From: Proteiniphilum saccharofermentans
GTDB lineage: Bacteria > Bacteroidota > Bacteroidia > Bacteroidales > Dysgonomonadaceae
NCBI RefSeq assembly: GCF_900095135.1
Contig: NZ_LT605205.1
Location: 1,178,001-1,242,000, forward strand
Length of the DNA: 64,000 bases
Direction of reading: 5' to 3'
Made by a program: the position numbers and the translations under genes. The notes beneath the pieces are model-generated. The model had not been told where the DNA came from, did not search any database, and saw only the letters and a program-made list of their open reading frames with translations. This document shows positions 28,601 to 38,600 of this stretch, one piece after another (the stretch's first letter is position 1; each line of letters starts with the position of its first letter).

Positions 28601-29761
28601 TTACTTCAAATGTTTCACCATCTCAGAGGCAGCCAGCAGGAAAGCACCTACACCGAAATCGGCAGTGGTTTCCGCGTTTATAGTATGTTGATCGGCCCGT
28701 TCACCGATAGGTTGTACATAGCCTACTTTACCGTTATCCTGCAACGCGATATCGGCCAGGTAATTCCATGCTTTCTCCACCACAGGGTCATATTCATTTC
28801 TATCAAAGAAACCATTGTTTATTCCCCATAAATAGCCATAAAGGAAGAATGCAGTTCCACTGGTTTCGTATCCCGAAGCATGGTTGGCATCTAACAGGCT
28901 TCTTGTCCAGAATCCCTCATCCTGCTGGCAACCGGCAAGCGCTTTCGCCATATCACGATATATGCTTATATATTCATCCCTGTGAGGATCGTTTTCAGGC
29001 AGATCCTGCAACACTTTAGCCAGTCCGGCAAATACCCATCCGTTGCCACGCGCCCAGAAGTCCTTCTTCCCGTTGTTTGTCTTGTGAGCAGGATAGATAT
29101 ATTTGGCGTCCCTGTAAAACAAATTGCTTTCCTCGTCGTACATCAGTTCTTTTGCAAAGGAGAAATATTCATAGAGTTTTTCCAGGTACAGCTTATTTCC
29201 TGTTATATTATGTAGTTTGGTCATCACGGGCATCACCATATACAACCCGTCGGCCCACCACCAGTAATCATTCTGCTGTGTGGCCATCTGGTACTCCATT
29301 ACCTCTTTTGCACGTGCAATCTTTCTTTCGTCTTTTGTTTCATCCAGATTATACAGGTCAACATATACATGGAAACAGATCTGCCAATCTCCGAAAAGCA
29401 CAAAATCGTCAGACTCCCCATATGAATACTTCCAGTTCTCCTTATTGTCTGATTTGGCTCCTTTCCATTCGTTGTGTTCTGCCCAGGCTTCGGAATATAC
29501 CCTGTACGCCTCTTTTCCGGTCACTTCATAAGCAGCCATATTGCCGGTATGATAGGCCGCTCTGTGCCAGAATGCATTGCCGTGTTCCGGGTGATTGGCC
29601 TGCCAGTAGTTGTTTACTTTGGTAATGATATCAATCACTTCTTTTACATCTGTTTTTTCATGTGTTTTATTATTATCCTGATTCGGAGCACATGCAGTAA
29701 AGCAGACAATTATTACCGAGAAGAATACCATTACAGACAAATCGTAAAACTTGTAGTTCAT
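28601..29761 (-). CDS. GH105/GH88-type unsaturated uronyl hydrolase, lipoprotein
   Basis: 386 residues; lipobox FTAC (Cys24). The (alpha/alpha)6 family signature is clear: YWWWADGLYMVMPVMTKL carries the likely catalytic Asp171, and DFWARGNGWVFAGLAKVL and ASGYETSGTAFFLYGYLWGIN are further conserved blocks. Members hydrate the double bond of 4,5-unsaturated uronic acid left at the non-reducing end by polysaccharide lyases, releasing it from rhamnose or another sugar. No lyase gene is visible in the window. With the GH154 gene it forms a uronic-acid-removing operon. Distinguishing GH105 from GH88 rests on the WARGNGW block and is fairly secure. Confidence 0.88.
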   Translation of the reverse strand: MNYKFYDLSVMVFFSVIIVCFTACAPNQDNNKTHEKTDVKEVIDIITKVNNYWQANHPEHGNAFWHRAAYHTGNMAAYEVTGKEAYRVYSEAWAEHNEWKGAKSDNKENWKYSYGESDDFVLFGDWQICFHVYVDLYNLDETKDERKIARAKEVMEYQMATQQNDYWWWADGLYMVMPVMTKLHNITGNKLYLEKLYEYFSFAKELMYDEESNLFYRDAKYIYPAHKTNNGKKDFWARGNGWVFAGLAKVLQDLPENDPHRDEYISIYRDMAKALAGCQQDEGFWTRSLLDANHASGYETSGTAFFLYGYLWGINNGFFDRNEYDPVVEKAWNYLADIALQDNGKVGYVQPIGERADQHTINAETTADFGVGAFLLAASEMVKHLK

Positions 29762-29825
29762 AATTCAGAGAGTTTGTTTGTTAAAATAAAGTGCAAATAT
29801 CTCATTTATCTCTCAATATCGGGTT

Positions 29826-29866
29826 ATTTTATCACTCAAAAACGTTTAATTATCATTCAAAATCAT
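29826..29866. promoter_or_regulatory. Direct repeats upstream of GH105, candidate HTCS binding site
   Basis: TTATCACTCAAAAA and ATTATCATTCAAAA occur about 21 bases apart (two helical turns). A related ATTATCACTCAAAAA lies upstream of SusC 3 at about 35416-35430. HTCS regulators usually bind direct repeats, so this may be a shared operator. Assignment rests only on repetition and position. Confidence 0.35.
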
Positions 29867-29884
29867 TCTTGAAGCCGAATTCTG

Positions 29885-30060
29885 CATGTAGTCTATCTCA
29901 TCGGCAGCCAAATATATATGAAATTGATCCTCAGGCACTCGAACTTTCCGTTAGGGGTATCGTTTACCGCCACTCCCGTAGCAACCTTGGGTGTTATCAG
30001 TATCTTATAGCATGGTCTTTGGGGAAAGAATTTCCCTGCCAAAAATCGTTCACTTTTTCA
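29885..30060 (-). pseudogene. Remnant of a second GH154 (DUF2264) gene end plus neighbouring degraded coding sequence
   Basis: On the minus strand 30044-29997 reads WQGNSFPKDHAIRY then TGA, matching HGNSFPKDHAIRY at the C-terminus of the intact GH154 gene, with most bases conserved too. In-frame stops and no homology just upstream show that the rest is gone. Beyond the stop, 29996-29930 reads VATGVAVNDTPNGKF, which recalls the AVSDxPTGPF block of GH43 enzymes. The part near 29,890 contains EIDYM, like the EIDYV near the GH16 terminus. The GH154 match is firm; the other two are weak. Confidence 0.6.
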
Positions 30061-30277
30061 TAATACGATTAAAATGATTTATCAGCGATGCAAATAAACT
30101 TCAACTAAATGATTTTACCTAATCATTGTTGAATAAATTCCAATAGAATTGTATCGTGTCGATATTTAGGTGTTTAATGATTTATTCATTAGGATTTTAT
30201 TTTAAGGAAATACCCCCTATAAATGTTTCAGAAAGGGTGCAATATCGATCAATAATACCTTTCAATACTGATGGCAA

Positions 30278-30327
30278 AGAATAAAAGAAGCGGGGCAATG
30301 CCCCAAACCCGAAGCAAGCCCCGCTTC
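30278..30327 (-). terminator. Intrinsic terminator of the SusC 3-SusD 3 operon
   Basis: Arms 30318-30327 and 30287-30296 (GAAGCGGGGC / GCCCCGCTTC) are perfect, with an inner GGGGCATTGCCCC fold. On the minus strand the stem is followed by TTTTATTCTTT. It lies about 50 bases after the SusD 3 stop. Confidence 0.8.
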
Positions 30328-30375
30328 CGCTATCCTTGAAACTTGTCAAAAACGTCTATGCAGAACTTTGTCTTT

Positions 30376-32058
30376 TTAGTAACCCGGATTCTGTTTCAGT
30401 TCAGCCTCCTTGTTACGCTGGATCTCTGAGAGAGGAATCGGCAGCAGCGTATGCTTGTTTGCATCAAAACCGGTGATGGGTTTATAAAGGTCATCGTTCA
30501 AAGGAATACGTGAAGCCAACATGCCTGTACGGTGCAATGTCATACGGCGATTCTCCTCACCGATCAGTTCGCGGGCGCGTTCATCCAATATAAAGTCCAT
30601 ATTGATATCCGAAGCTGATACTTTACCTGCATCGGGTACAAGCTGACGGTACTCCTTGAATGCGCGGTCGCGCAATACGTTGATATCGTCGGCAGCACCG
30701 GCAGTGTTGCCCTGACGGAAGCGGGCTTCCGCACGCAGCAGGTAGGTTTCGCCCAGACGCATCATCGGCCAGTCTTTTACGACAGCATAACCGAAGTCAT
30801 CCGTCGGGTCATAACCGCCCCACTTGGTACAATAGGTGTACATCGTTTCTATACTGTCAGTAGCGTATAAGATGATGGGATCACCCAACTCAACATGTAC
30901 TTTCCTTACACCGGTTCCTGAAGCTACCCGCCAACCATTGGCATCCACATCAATATCTGCGCCGGTAAAGCCCGGTTTGTTATAATAAACTGTCCGGCGG
31001 ATGTTGAAGTTGGAATTGCGGATGTCGCCCTGCAACCCGCTCCACGCATAATACTTCATGAAGTTGCTCAGGCGCAGGCGTCCGTTGCCGCGGCCTCCGA
31101 GGGAATCGCAGTTGGCATAACCGATATCAATCTTATGCAGTGCGGGTTGCCACACGCGGCGCTGTTGCGGATTGTCGATAGTCCCGCCCGTAACATTGAC
31201 ATTATATTCCATCTCAAATGTCCAGATGGCTTCGGTATTACCCTCCGAACGGCGCTGGTTCCCGAAACGGAACATGTCGCGGTAATAATCGCCGCCTTCC
31301 CCAAGGTACTTGCCGTACCGGGCTTCAATCAGCTTGTACTTGCCGCCGTCAATAATCTGGGTAGCCATCTGTTCCGCCTTGGCATAGTAGCTGTTGTCGC
31401 GCATGCCCATGCGCAGATATGCCTGGGCGCCCAAATGACGCGCCATGTCTTTGTTGCAACGGCTTGGCTTGGCCGCGGCGCCCACTTCAGGCAAATTGGC
31501 AACCGCATAGGTGATGTCTTCGTCGATGAGGGCATCCACTTCGGCAATCGGCTGGCGGGTGAAGTTGAATGTCGGCACAGATACCGGAGCGCTCAACAGG
31601 GGCACATCACCCCAAAGGGTGACCAGCTGGTCGTAGGCATACGCACGGAAGAAGCGTGCTTCAGCACTTGCAGCCGGATTCACTTCATCAACAGCCTCAA
31701 TAATCAGGTTGGCATTGTTAATGAACTCATACAGCTTGCCCCAAAGATAGGAAACACCCGCATTTTCGGAATTCAGGTCGGCATACTGGTAGAATGGATT
31801 CTCTACGCCTTGCGTTGCGCCGGCGGAACAAACGTCAGTACCTATCTGCCAGATGCCCCAATAACCCTGATTGCTTGAATAACCGCCGATTTCGGCAACG
31901 ATGCGGTGCAAGCCCGCCAACTGTGCATCCACGGTGGCATTGTCTGTCGCACCGGTGGCATCAAAACTATACGGATCTTCTTTCAAATAGTCGCTGCCAC
32001 ATGAAAAGAGGGTCATGCCCAGGGCAACCAATGAAAAGATGAATAATTTATTTCTCAT
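30376..32058 (-). CDS. SusD/RagB-family outer-membrane lipoprotein (SusD 3)
   Basis: 560 residues; lipobox LFSC (Cys20) followed by GSDYLKED. Typical SusD blocks: ARFFRAYAYDQLVTLWGDVPLLSAPV, MARHLGAQAYLRMG, YLLRAEARFRQGNTAGAADDINVLRDRA, ERARELIGEENRRMTLHRTG, and the ending LLPIPLSEIQRNKEAELKQNPGY. It binds glycan at the surface with SusC 3, which ends 28 bases upstream. The coding sequence looks richer in G and C than SusD 1 and 2, most clearly around 31,050-31,600. Confidence 0.95.
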   Translation of the reverse strand: MRNKLFIFSLVALGMTLFSCGSDYLKEDPYSFDATGATDNATVDAQLAGLHRIVAEIGGYSSNQGYWGIWQIGTDVCSAGATQGVENPFYQYADLNSENAGVSYLWGKLYEFINNANLIIEAVDEVNPAASAEARFFRAYAYDQLVTLWGDVPLLSAPVSVPTFNFTRQPIAEVDALIDEDITYAVANLPEVGAAAKPSRCNKDMARHLGAQAYLRMGMRDNSYYAKAEQMATQIIDGGKYKLIEARYGKYLGEGGDYYRDMFRFGNQRRSEGNTEAIWTFEMEYNVNVTGGTIDNPQQRRVWQPALHKIDIGYANCDSLGGRGNGRLRLSNFMKYYAWSGLQGDIRNSNFNIRRTVYYNKPGFTGADIDVDANGWRVASGTGVRKVHVELGDPIILYATDSIETMYTYCTKWGGYDPTDDFGYAVVKDWPMMRLGETYLLRAEARFRQGNTAGAADDINVLRDRAFKEYRQLVPDAGKVSASDINMDFILDERARELIGEENRRMTLHRTGMLASRIPLNDDLYKPITGFDANKHTLLPIPLSEIQRNKEAELKQNPGY

Positions 32059-32086
32059 TTTACATCATTTTTATCAGGTTAATACT

Positions 32087-35000
32087 TTAGAAAGTGACAT
32101 TAAGGCCAAATACGATGTCGCGCGTAACAGGGTAATTCACGTCCCAATTCGTCGATCCACGCGTGATATATCTGGCTTCCGGATCCCAACCGATCCAGTT
32201 GGTAAACGTATAGAGATTGCGCCCGCTTACATAGAACTGCACATCGCCTAAACCGGCCTTATTCAACAGGGACTTCGGCAAACGGTAACTCAACGTGACA
32301 TCCTTGATACGGGTGTAGCTGGCATCGCTCGGGAATCCGTAACCGTGTGAGTTGGAGTGGTTCCCCAGCGAACGCCATTCATTGCTTTTGTTCTCCGGTG
32401 TCCAGAAACCGACCTCAGCCGGGCCGTTGCGACGGCCAAGCTCATCGGAAGCCGTGGCAAGCACACCATTGTTGCTCATGACACCCTGGACAGTCTGGAT
32501 GAAGACGCTCAATGAAAAGTTCTTGTAGGTAAATGTGTTTGTCAGACCTCCTGTCCATTTGGGTTGGGTTGTGCCAAGAACCCGCCTGTCGTTATCATCG
32601 ATCTTGCCGTCGGGCCCGTCTTCGGGAAGACCGTCGCCGTCTGCATCGGGACTGCCGATATCAGCGAGTTTCAGGTCGCCGGCGACAGCTGAATCATCCC
32701 AACCGATGTTGCCGCCTTCGGCGACAGGTTTGCCAATCTCATCTTCCTGCCATATACCGACCTTCGTATAGTCATAAATCACACCGTACGGTTTCCCGAT
32801 AAACCAGCGGTTACCAAGATCACTCTTGCCGTTTCCATATACATCCACCCACTTGCTGGTATTCTTTGCGAACACAAGTGTGGTGTTCCAACGGAAGTCT
32901 TTCGTATCAATATTGGTGGAGTTCAGGGTAAGTTCTATCCCTTTATTGTTCAGCACACCAATATTGTCCCATACATCGGCAAAACCGGAAATGGTGTTCA
33001 GGCTTTGAAGCAGCAATACACCATCGGTCGTACGGTCGTACCACTCGATGGTACCATTGAGGCGGTTGCTCCAGAGACCGAAGTCGGCAGCGATGTTGAT
33101 CGACTTGGTGCGCTCCCACTGGATACTGGAGTTACCCATACGTGTGCCTACCTTCATGGTAGTGGTAGTACTGCCATCCATAGCCAAAGTGTTCGATGTC
33201 AACTTGAAGAACGAGCTGTAAACAGGCAGCGAAGCATTACCGGAATATCCGTAGGAAGTACGGAGTTTCAAACTGTTGAGCACGTGGGTGATGGGTTGGG
33301 CAAACTCTTCCCGGGTTACATTCCAACCGATAGCGAAGGAGGGGAAATTTCCCCACTTGGTATCGTCTCCAAATACGGAAGAAGCGTCGCGACGGACTGT
33401 CGCGGTAAACAGGTAGCGGCTGTCGTAGTTGTAATTAAGGCGACCCATAAGGGATTGAAGACGACGCAGGTCGGCCTCGGATGAGACAGATTGCGTGGAA
33501 CCGGTCTCCAGGTTGCCCCAGCCGAGGTTGTCATTCGGGAACATGCGGGAGTAGGCATAAGCTTCCTGCCAATACTTGCTCGAGGCCGAAAACAGTCCGG
33601 TAAAGTCGAAGTGATGCCGCTGAATGTCCTTCGCATAAGAAAGGATGTTCTCAATCAGGTAATACTGCGATTCGGAGTTGTAGATGTATCCATAGCCGTT
33701 TTCGTTGTAGACGGATTTACCCTCATAATAATTGTTGCGGGTAGGTATATAGGTATAACCACCGTTCAAACGATACTTCAGGCCGGCAAGCGGTTTCAGC
33801 AGATTACCAAAGTCTATTTCGCCATAACCGTTGATGGAGATGTTGAACGAACGGCGTTCGGGGTTCAATGTAGTATTCAGCAACGGGTTTGCCCACAATG
33901 TTTCTGAATACATAGGATAGTGGGTGTAGGTCACGCCGTCGTCTTCATACATCCTGGCATAGGGAGACATGGCGGCGGCATTCAGCAAATTGGCACGGCC
34001 GCCGTCGCGGTTGTGAGCCGTAATGGAAAGACTTGAGCCGATGGTGACGTATTTCGTGGGCTTCACGTCGATGTTGCTGCGGACGGCATAACGCTTGTAG
34101 TTATAACCTTTCACAACACCTTGCTGATCCATAAAGTCACCGGCTACATAGTATCTGGCTGCTTCGTCGCCTCCGCTTATACTCAGGTTATGGTTCTGGA
34201 TGATACCCTGCTGGGTTACTTCGTCGATCCAGTCAATTGTCTTACCTGCCTTGAAGTTATCCACCTCGTAAGCATACTGCACACCACCGTAATCGGGGTT
34301 TAACGGTTTATTCTGGATACGCGCATATTCGGCATAACGTTCAAGCAACTGGTCGGTCGAACCCGGTTCAAGCACGTGGGCAATTTCGGAGAACCCGACC
34401 CAACCGCCGTAGCGGACGGTCGGTTTGGCAGAAGCCCCACGCTTGGTAGTGATAAGGATTACACCGTTGGCACCCTGCACACCATAGATAGCAACAGAGG
34501 AAGCATCCTTCAGAATCTCGATAGATTCAATATCGTTGGGATTGACATCGTTAAGCGAGGCATCCACCGACATGGCTACACCATCCACCACAATCAGCGG
34601 GGAATTGCTCAAGTTTACCGAACTTCTACCGCGGGTAACGATACTTGCGGCATCACCCGGCACGGATGAAGTCTGGGTGATGTTCACACCGGCAGCCACA
34701 CCCTGGATGGACTGCGCAATGTTTTGCACGGGCAAGTTGCTCAAGCGTTCTTTTGGCACTGAGGTAACCGAACCGGTAATGTCCGAACGCTTCTGCGTAC
34801 CGTAACCTACAACTACCACTTCATCGAGGGTTTGGGTGTCTTCTTCAAGGATAATGGCCAATGACCGGCCGGTTACAGGTACTTCCTGTGTTATATAACC
34901 GATATAGCTGATCTGAAGGGTGGCTCCCGGAGATACGTTCAGGGTAAAATTACCATCGATATCAGTTATGGTACCATTGGTAGTGCCTTTCTCCAGTATA

Positions 35001-35125
35001 CTCGCACCAATAACTGCTTCGCCATTCAGGTCGGAAACATTACCGGTTACGCTGGTTTGTGCAAACACCGTCATGCTGCATAAGCATAAGGCGATACATG
35101 TAATAAATGTTTTTAGTTTGTACAT
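32087..35125 (-). CDS. SusC-family TonB-dependent receptor (SusC 3)
   Basis: 1012 residues. Signal peptide ending SMTVFAQ; carboxypeptidase-regulatory-like domain (IGASILEKGTTNGTITDIDG); LDEVVVVGYGTQKRSDITGSV; plug with IVTRGRSSVNLSNSPLIVVD and ILKDASSVAIYGVQGANGVI; barrel ending YPVTRDIVFGLNVTF. It is a full-length importer with SusD 3. The first 100 residues nearly match SusC 1 while the barrel is unrelated in detail, which fits domain exchange or conservation of the TonB-signalling end. It is the first gene of its operon, divergent from HTCS 3, with a promoter about 255 bases upstream. Confidence 0.96.
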   Translation of the reverse strand: MYKLKTFITCIALCLCSMTVFAQTSVTGNVSDLNGEAVIGASILEKGTTNGTITDIDGNFTLNVSPGATLQISYIGYITQEVPVTGRSLAIILEEDTQTLDEVVVVGYGTQKRSDITGSVTSVPKERLSNLPVQNIAQSIQGVAAGVNITQTSSVPGDAASIVTRGRSSVNLSNSPLIVVDGVAMSVDASLNDVNPNDIESIEILKDASSVAIYGVQGANGVILITTKRGASAKPTVRYGGWVGFSEIAHVLEPGSTDQLLERYAEYARIQNKPLNPDYGGVQYAYEVDNFKAGKTIDWIDEVTQQGIIQNHNLSISGGDEAARYYVAGDFMDQQGVVKGYNYKRYAVRSNIDVKPTKYVTIGSSLSITAHNRDGGRANLLNAAAMSPYARMYEDDGVTYTHYPMYSETLWANPLLNTTLNPERRSFNISINGYGEIDFGNLLKPLAGLKYRLNGGYTYIPTRNNYYEGKSVYNENGYGYIYNSESQYYLIENILSYAKDIQRHHFDFTGLFSASSKYWQEAYAYSRMFPNDNLGWGNLETGSTQSVSSEADLRRLQSLMGRLNYNYDSRYLFTATVRRDASSVFGDDTKWGNFPSFAIGWNVTREEFAQPITHVLNSLKLRTSYGYSGNASLPVYSSFFKLTSNTLAMDGSTTTTMKVGTRMGNSSIQWERTKSINIAADFGLWSNRLNGTIEWYDRTTDGVLLLQSLNTISGFADVWDNIGVLNNKGIELTLNSTNIDTKDFRWNTTLVFAKNTSKWVDVYGNGKSDLGNRWFIGKPYGVIYDYTKVGIWQEDEIGKPVAEGGNIGWDDSAVAGDLKLADIGSPDADGDGLPEDGPDGKIDDNDRRVLGTTQPKWTGGLTNTFTYKNFSLSVFIQTVQGVMSNNGVLATASDELGRRNGPAEVGFWTPENKSNEWRSLGNHSNSHGYGFPSDASYTRIKDVTLSYRLPKSLLNKAGLGDVQFYVSGRNLYTFTNWIGWDPEARYITRGSTNWDVNYPVTRDIVFGLNVTF

Positions 35126-35577
35126 AGATTAATAATTTAGTAATGATATTACATTGGAGTTTATATGAATAAGGTTTTTAGATGCCTGATCATCGGCATT
35201 TTACTCTTAAATCAATATAATGTCTAGTAGGTTTTTGAACTTTTTAAGCTTTCAAGGTTGATCTTTACAATAAAATCAATATCTCTCTATAAAATCAAAT
35301 TTTTTTAAAGATCTCAGGCTTTTTATTCATAGGCAAATTTCATTTAATTATATTAAAATATTATTTAAGACTCACAGTGGGCAAAGGTAGACCGGCGGGG
35401 TATAAATCAACTCTAATTATCACTCAAAAAGGTGGAAAAATATGAAGACAACTCTATTTTAACATAGCGTTTTACCGCTAATCCTTTAATAATTAGCTAA
35501 GTTTATTGGTAGGCTCCTTTTCCTGATAAGTTATCTTTTCACATAAATTCTTTCTGAACCAAGTTGAGTTTTCTTAT
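35126..35577. other. Long spacer between SusC 3 and HTCS 3
   Basis: About 450 AT-rich bases. The SusC 3 leader occupies 35126-35380. Nothing with coding character was seen. Besides the promoter and the TTATCACTCAAAAA box, no further elements were recognised. Confidence 0.5.
35382..35410 (-). promoter_or_regulatory. Promoter of the SusC 3-SusD 3 operon
   Basis: On the minus strand, TTG (35410-35408), an 18-base spacer and TACCTTTG (35389-35382) fit the Bacteroidota -33/-7 pattern. The 5' leader to the SusC 3 ATG would be about 250 bases. A TTATCACTCAAAAA box lies just upstream (about 35416-35430), where an activator would sit. Confidence 0.55.
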
Positions 35578-35652
35578 TTTTGTAGAATATAAGATGCGCC
35601 TCAGCATAGCTCAAGTAAACTTGGCTCTGCATTCGACTTTCGCTATTTTTGT
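35575..35652 (+). promoter_or_regulatory. Repeated promoter element driving HTCS 3
   Basis: TTG (35621-35623), a 20-base spacer and TATTTTTG (35644-35651) form a near-ideal Bacteroidota promoter ending 17 bases before the ATG at 35669. The 25 bases 35606-35630 recur exactly, inverted, at about 42081-42105, in front of the EF-G2 gene. The element is flanked by two copies of TATTTTTGT (35575-35583 and 35644-35652). This position also shows that the upstream in-frame ATGs at 35564 and 35594 are not translation starts. Confidence 0.65.
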
Positions 35653-35668
35653 GAAAAATCTGATTTTG

Positions 35669-38600
35669 ATGAAGAAGTTGTCACCAGATATTCTACCCGG
35701 TCATTTAACATTACTTTACGCCGTTTTCATTTTACTGTTCGGCTGTACAGATTTTATGTATTCTCAACAGAGCAGCGTTGGGTTGGATTTTAATATCCTG
35801 AGTACGACGGATGGTTTTCCCACCAATGAAATACAGAAAGTATACCAGGACCGGGAGGGATTTATGTGGTTTGCCACGAGAAACGGACTGTGCAGGTACG
35901 ACGGATACCAGATAACGGTCTATAGCTCCAACCACCTTAAATCGCCTGTACTGACGAGCAATAATATTTATTGTCTTGCAGATGATGACCACGGAAATCT
36001 TTGGGTTGGTACGTATAACGGGATGAACCGGTTCGATAAGAGGTCGGGGACGTTTGAGCCGGTTGAGATCCGGAATACAAGCAACAAGGTGGTCTCCTGT
36101 ATTCTCGTAACCCAAAATAATGAGGTCTGGATCGGGTTGGATGACGGACTATTCCGATATGATCCCCGGGAGAATACCTTTACCCACCATAGCCTGCAAA
36201 GAATTGGCGATATTACCATAACCGGTTCGGTTAAATCTATTATTGAAGATACCTCCGGTGAAATATGGATCGGCACGTGGAATAGCGGATTATACCGGTA
36301 TTCTCCCTCTAAAAATATCTTTTACGCTTATCCGCAACTGAATCAGCGCAACTCGGCGCATGCGATTTATGAAGACGGTAGGAAAAATATCTGGATAGGA
36401 ACATGGGGTGAAGGTCTTCATCTGCTTGAAAATCCCCGTGATATGGGGAACCTCCGGTTGAAGACATACCGGCACGATACCAACGACCCGGAGAGTTTGT
36501 CGGATAACCTTGTCTATGATATCTGCGAAGATATCCACACGAATACCTTATGGATAGGTACCCGTAGCGGCCTTAGTATGCTGGAATATGATAACCCTTC
36601 CGGATTTATCAATTGGAGTACAACTCATAAGACCAATAAGCTTCCCTCCAACGAGGTCAATTCCATTATCCGGGATAACAAGGAAAATATCTGGATCGGT
36701 ACTATCGGCGGAGGTGTCTTGTTTATAAATACGGAAAAGTCGAAATTCAATTTTTTTGGTGTAGATCTTCCGGAGATACCTACCGGAGCGATACGGTCGG
36801 TTTTTTTAGATAATGATGATAATATGTGGATGGGTGTAGGTACATACGGAGTTGTCCTGCATGATAAAAAATCGGGAAAGACTATCTCGCAACTGGCCTT
36901 GCCTGAATTCAACGGAATGGGTCAAATTACAACGTATGATATCAAGCAGCGTAATACCGGCGAAATACTTTTCGGTACGTATGGAGGCGGGTTATGGGTA
37001 TATGAAAAAGGAAAACCTGTCAAAACGTATACTGAAGAGAATTGCAGTTTCATCAGTGATAATCGTATACGGAGCATTTACATCGACCGACAGCAGAATT
37101 GCTGGCTTGGAACGCAATATGGGCTGGGTGTCTGGCTCAGCGATAATACAGGAGTTACTTTCGATGAGATCATTATCGATGGTAAGCGCCTGGAGCCGTC
37201 AAGTATGATCGATATCGCGGAAGACGATACCGGCAGAATATGGGTTGCAACGATCGGTAATGGTATAATATCGGTGGAAGGTGATCCCTGGCGTAAAGAA
37301 GGACTCACTTTCAGGAACTATACTGCTGAAAATGGAAAGATATCCGCTCACACCATCAATGTGCTGCATTATGATACCTTCGGACGTTTATGGGCGGGAG
37401 CCGAAAACGGAAGGTTGTACCTGTACGACAAAGTGTCGGACTCGTTTATCGACAAATCGCCCCAATTCTCTATTCTGGGAACCCTGATTAGTTCCATCAG
37501 GGAAGACCGGCAGGGAAATCTGTGGATCGGTACAAGCAACGGACTTGCCAGGCTCTCGTTCAATGAAACAGCCGAACTGACAAGCTATCGGGTTTATACT
37601 ACAGCCGATGGGTTATGCGATAACTTTTTCATATCGAAATCATCCTGTAATCATAACGGAGAGTTGTTTTTTGGGGGGTATAAAGGATTGGTAAGGTTCA
37701 ATCCCGATAATATAGAGGTAGAGATCAATCCGACACCGTTTTATATAACCGATATAAGGGTATTGAACACCTCTTTCTATAACCTGGATAAGGAAATAAC
37801 CGGCAAAATATCTGAAAAAGTCCCTTCTTTCTCTGATCGGATCACGATTCCGCATAAGTATAACAATTTCAGTATCCATTTTGCGACCCTCAATTACAAA
37901 AATCCCGAACTGAACAGATATGCCTATAAACTGGCCGGGTTTGATCCGGACTGGACATATGCCGATTCGAAACAAAATGTGGCTTATTACAATAATCTTT
38001 CGCCGGGACAGTATGTTTTTCAATTGAGGGCGACTACGCAGAATGGCGTGTGGAACGATGAGATTAAAGAGATGCGAATCAATGTGCTGCCCCCGTTCTG
38101 GCTTTCATGGTGGGCTTTTGTCATCTATTTTTGTACTTTCGTGCTGATCGGTTATGCGATCTACCGGAATATCCTGAATCGCATACATCTTCGTAATCAA
38201 TTACGGTATAAAGAGATAGAACAGGAAAAAGCAGAAGAACTCAACCATGCCAAACTACAGTTTTTCACGAATATCACGCATGAATTCCTGACACCGCTCA
38301 CCATTATTTCGGCTACAGTGGACGAATTGCAACAAATATCACCCCGGAATGACGACCTGTATGCGACTATGGGGCAGAATATCAACCGGTTGTCCCGGTT
38401 GTTGCAACAAATCCTGGAATTCAGGAAAGCCGAGTCAGGGAATTTGCGATTGCGCGTTGCATACGGTAATATCTCCGAATTTATAAGGAACGCTATCGAG
38501 TCGTTTTATCCGCTGATCAGGAAAAAGAAACTTCATTTTTCCTACGTGAGTGATCCGGAAAATATCCAGGGATTGTTTGATATTGACAAATTGGACAAGA

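Larger units (their letters stand above)
29762..30375. other. 614-base spacer between the GH105-GH154 operon and SusD 3
   Basis: No intact gene. From left to right it holds repeated boxes upstream of GH105 (29826-29866), degraded coding remnants (about 29,880-30,060) including the end of a second GH154 gene, AT-rich sequence without recognisable features (30,070-30,275), and the terminator of the SusC 3-SusD 3 operon (30278-30327). Confidence 0.6.

Noticed and set aside
35564-35668. Earlier ATGs for HTCS 3 (35564, 35594)
   Set aside because: They lie upstream of or within the repeated promoter element; the promoter -7 box at 35644-35651 places transcription start after them.
38270-38300. HEFLTPL instead of HELRTPL in the kinase box of HTCS 3 as a defect
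   Set aside because: The phosphorylated His and surrounding residues are intact and this variant is common in HTCS proteins.
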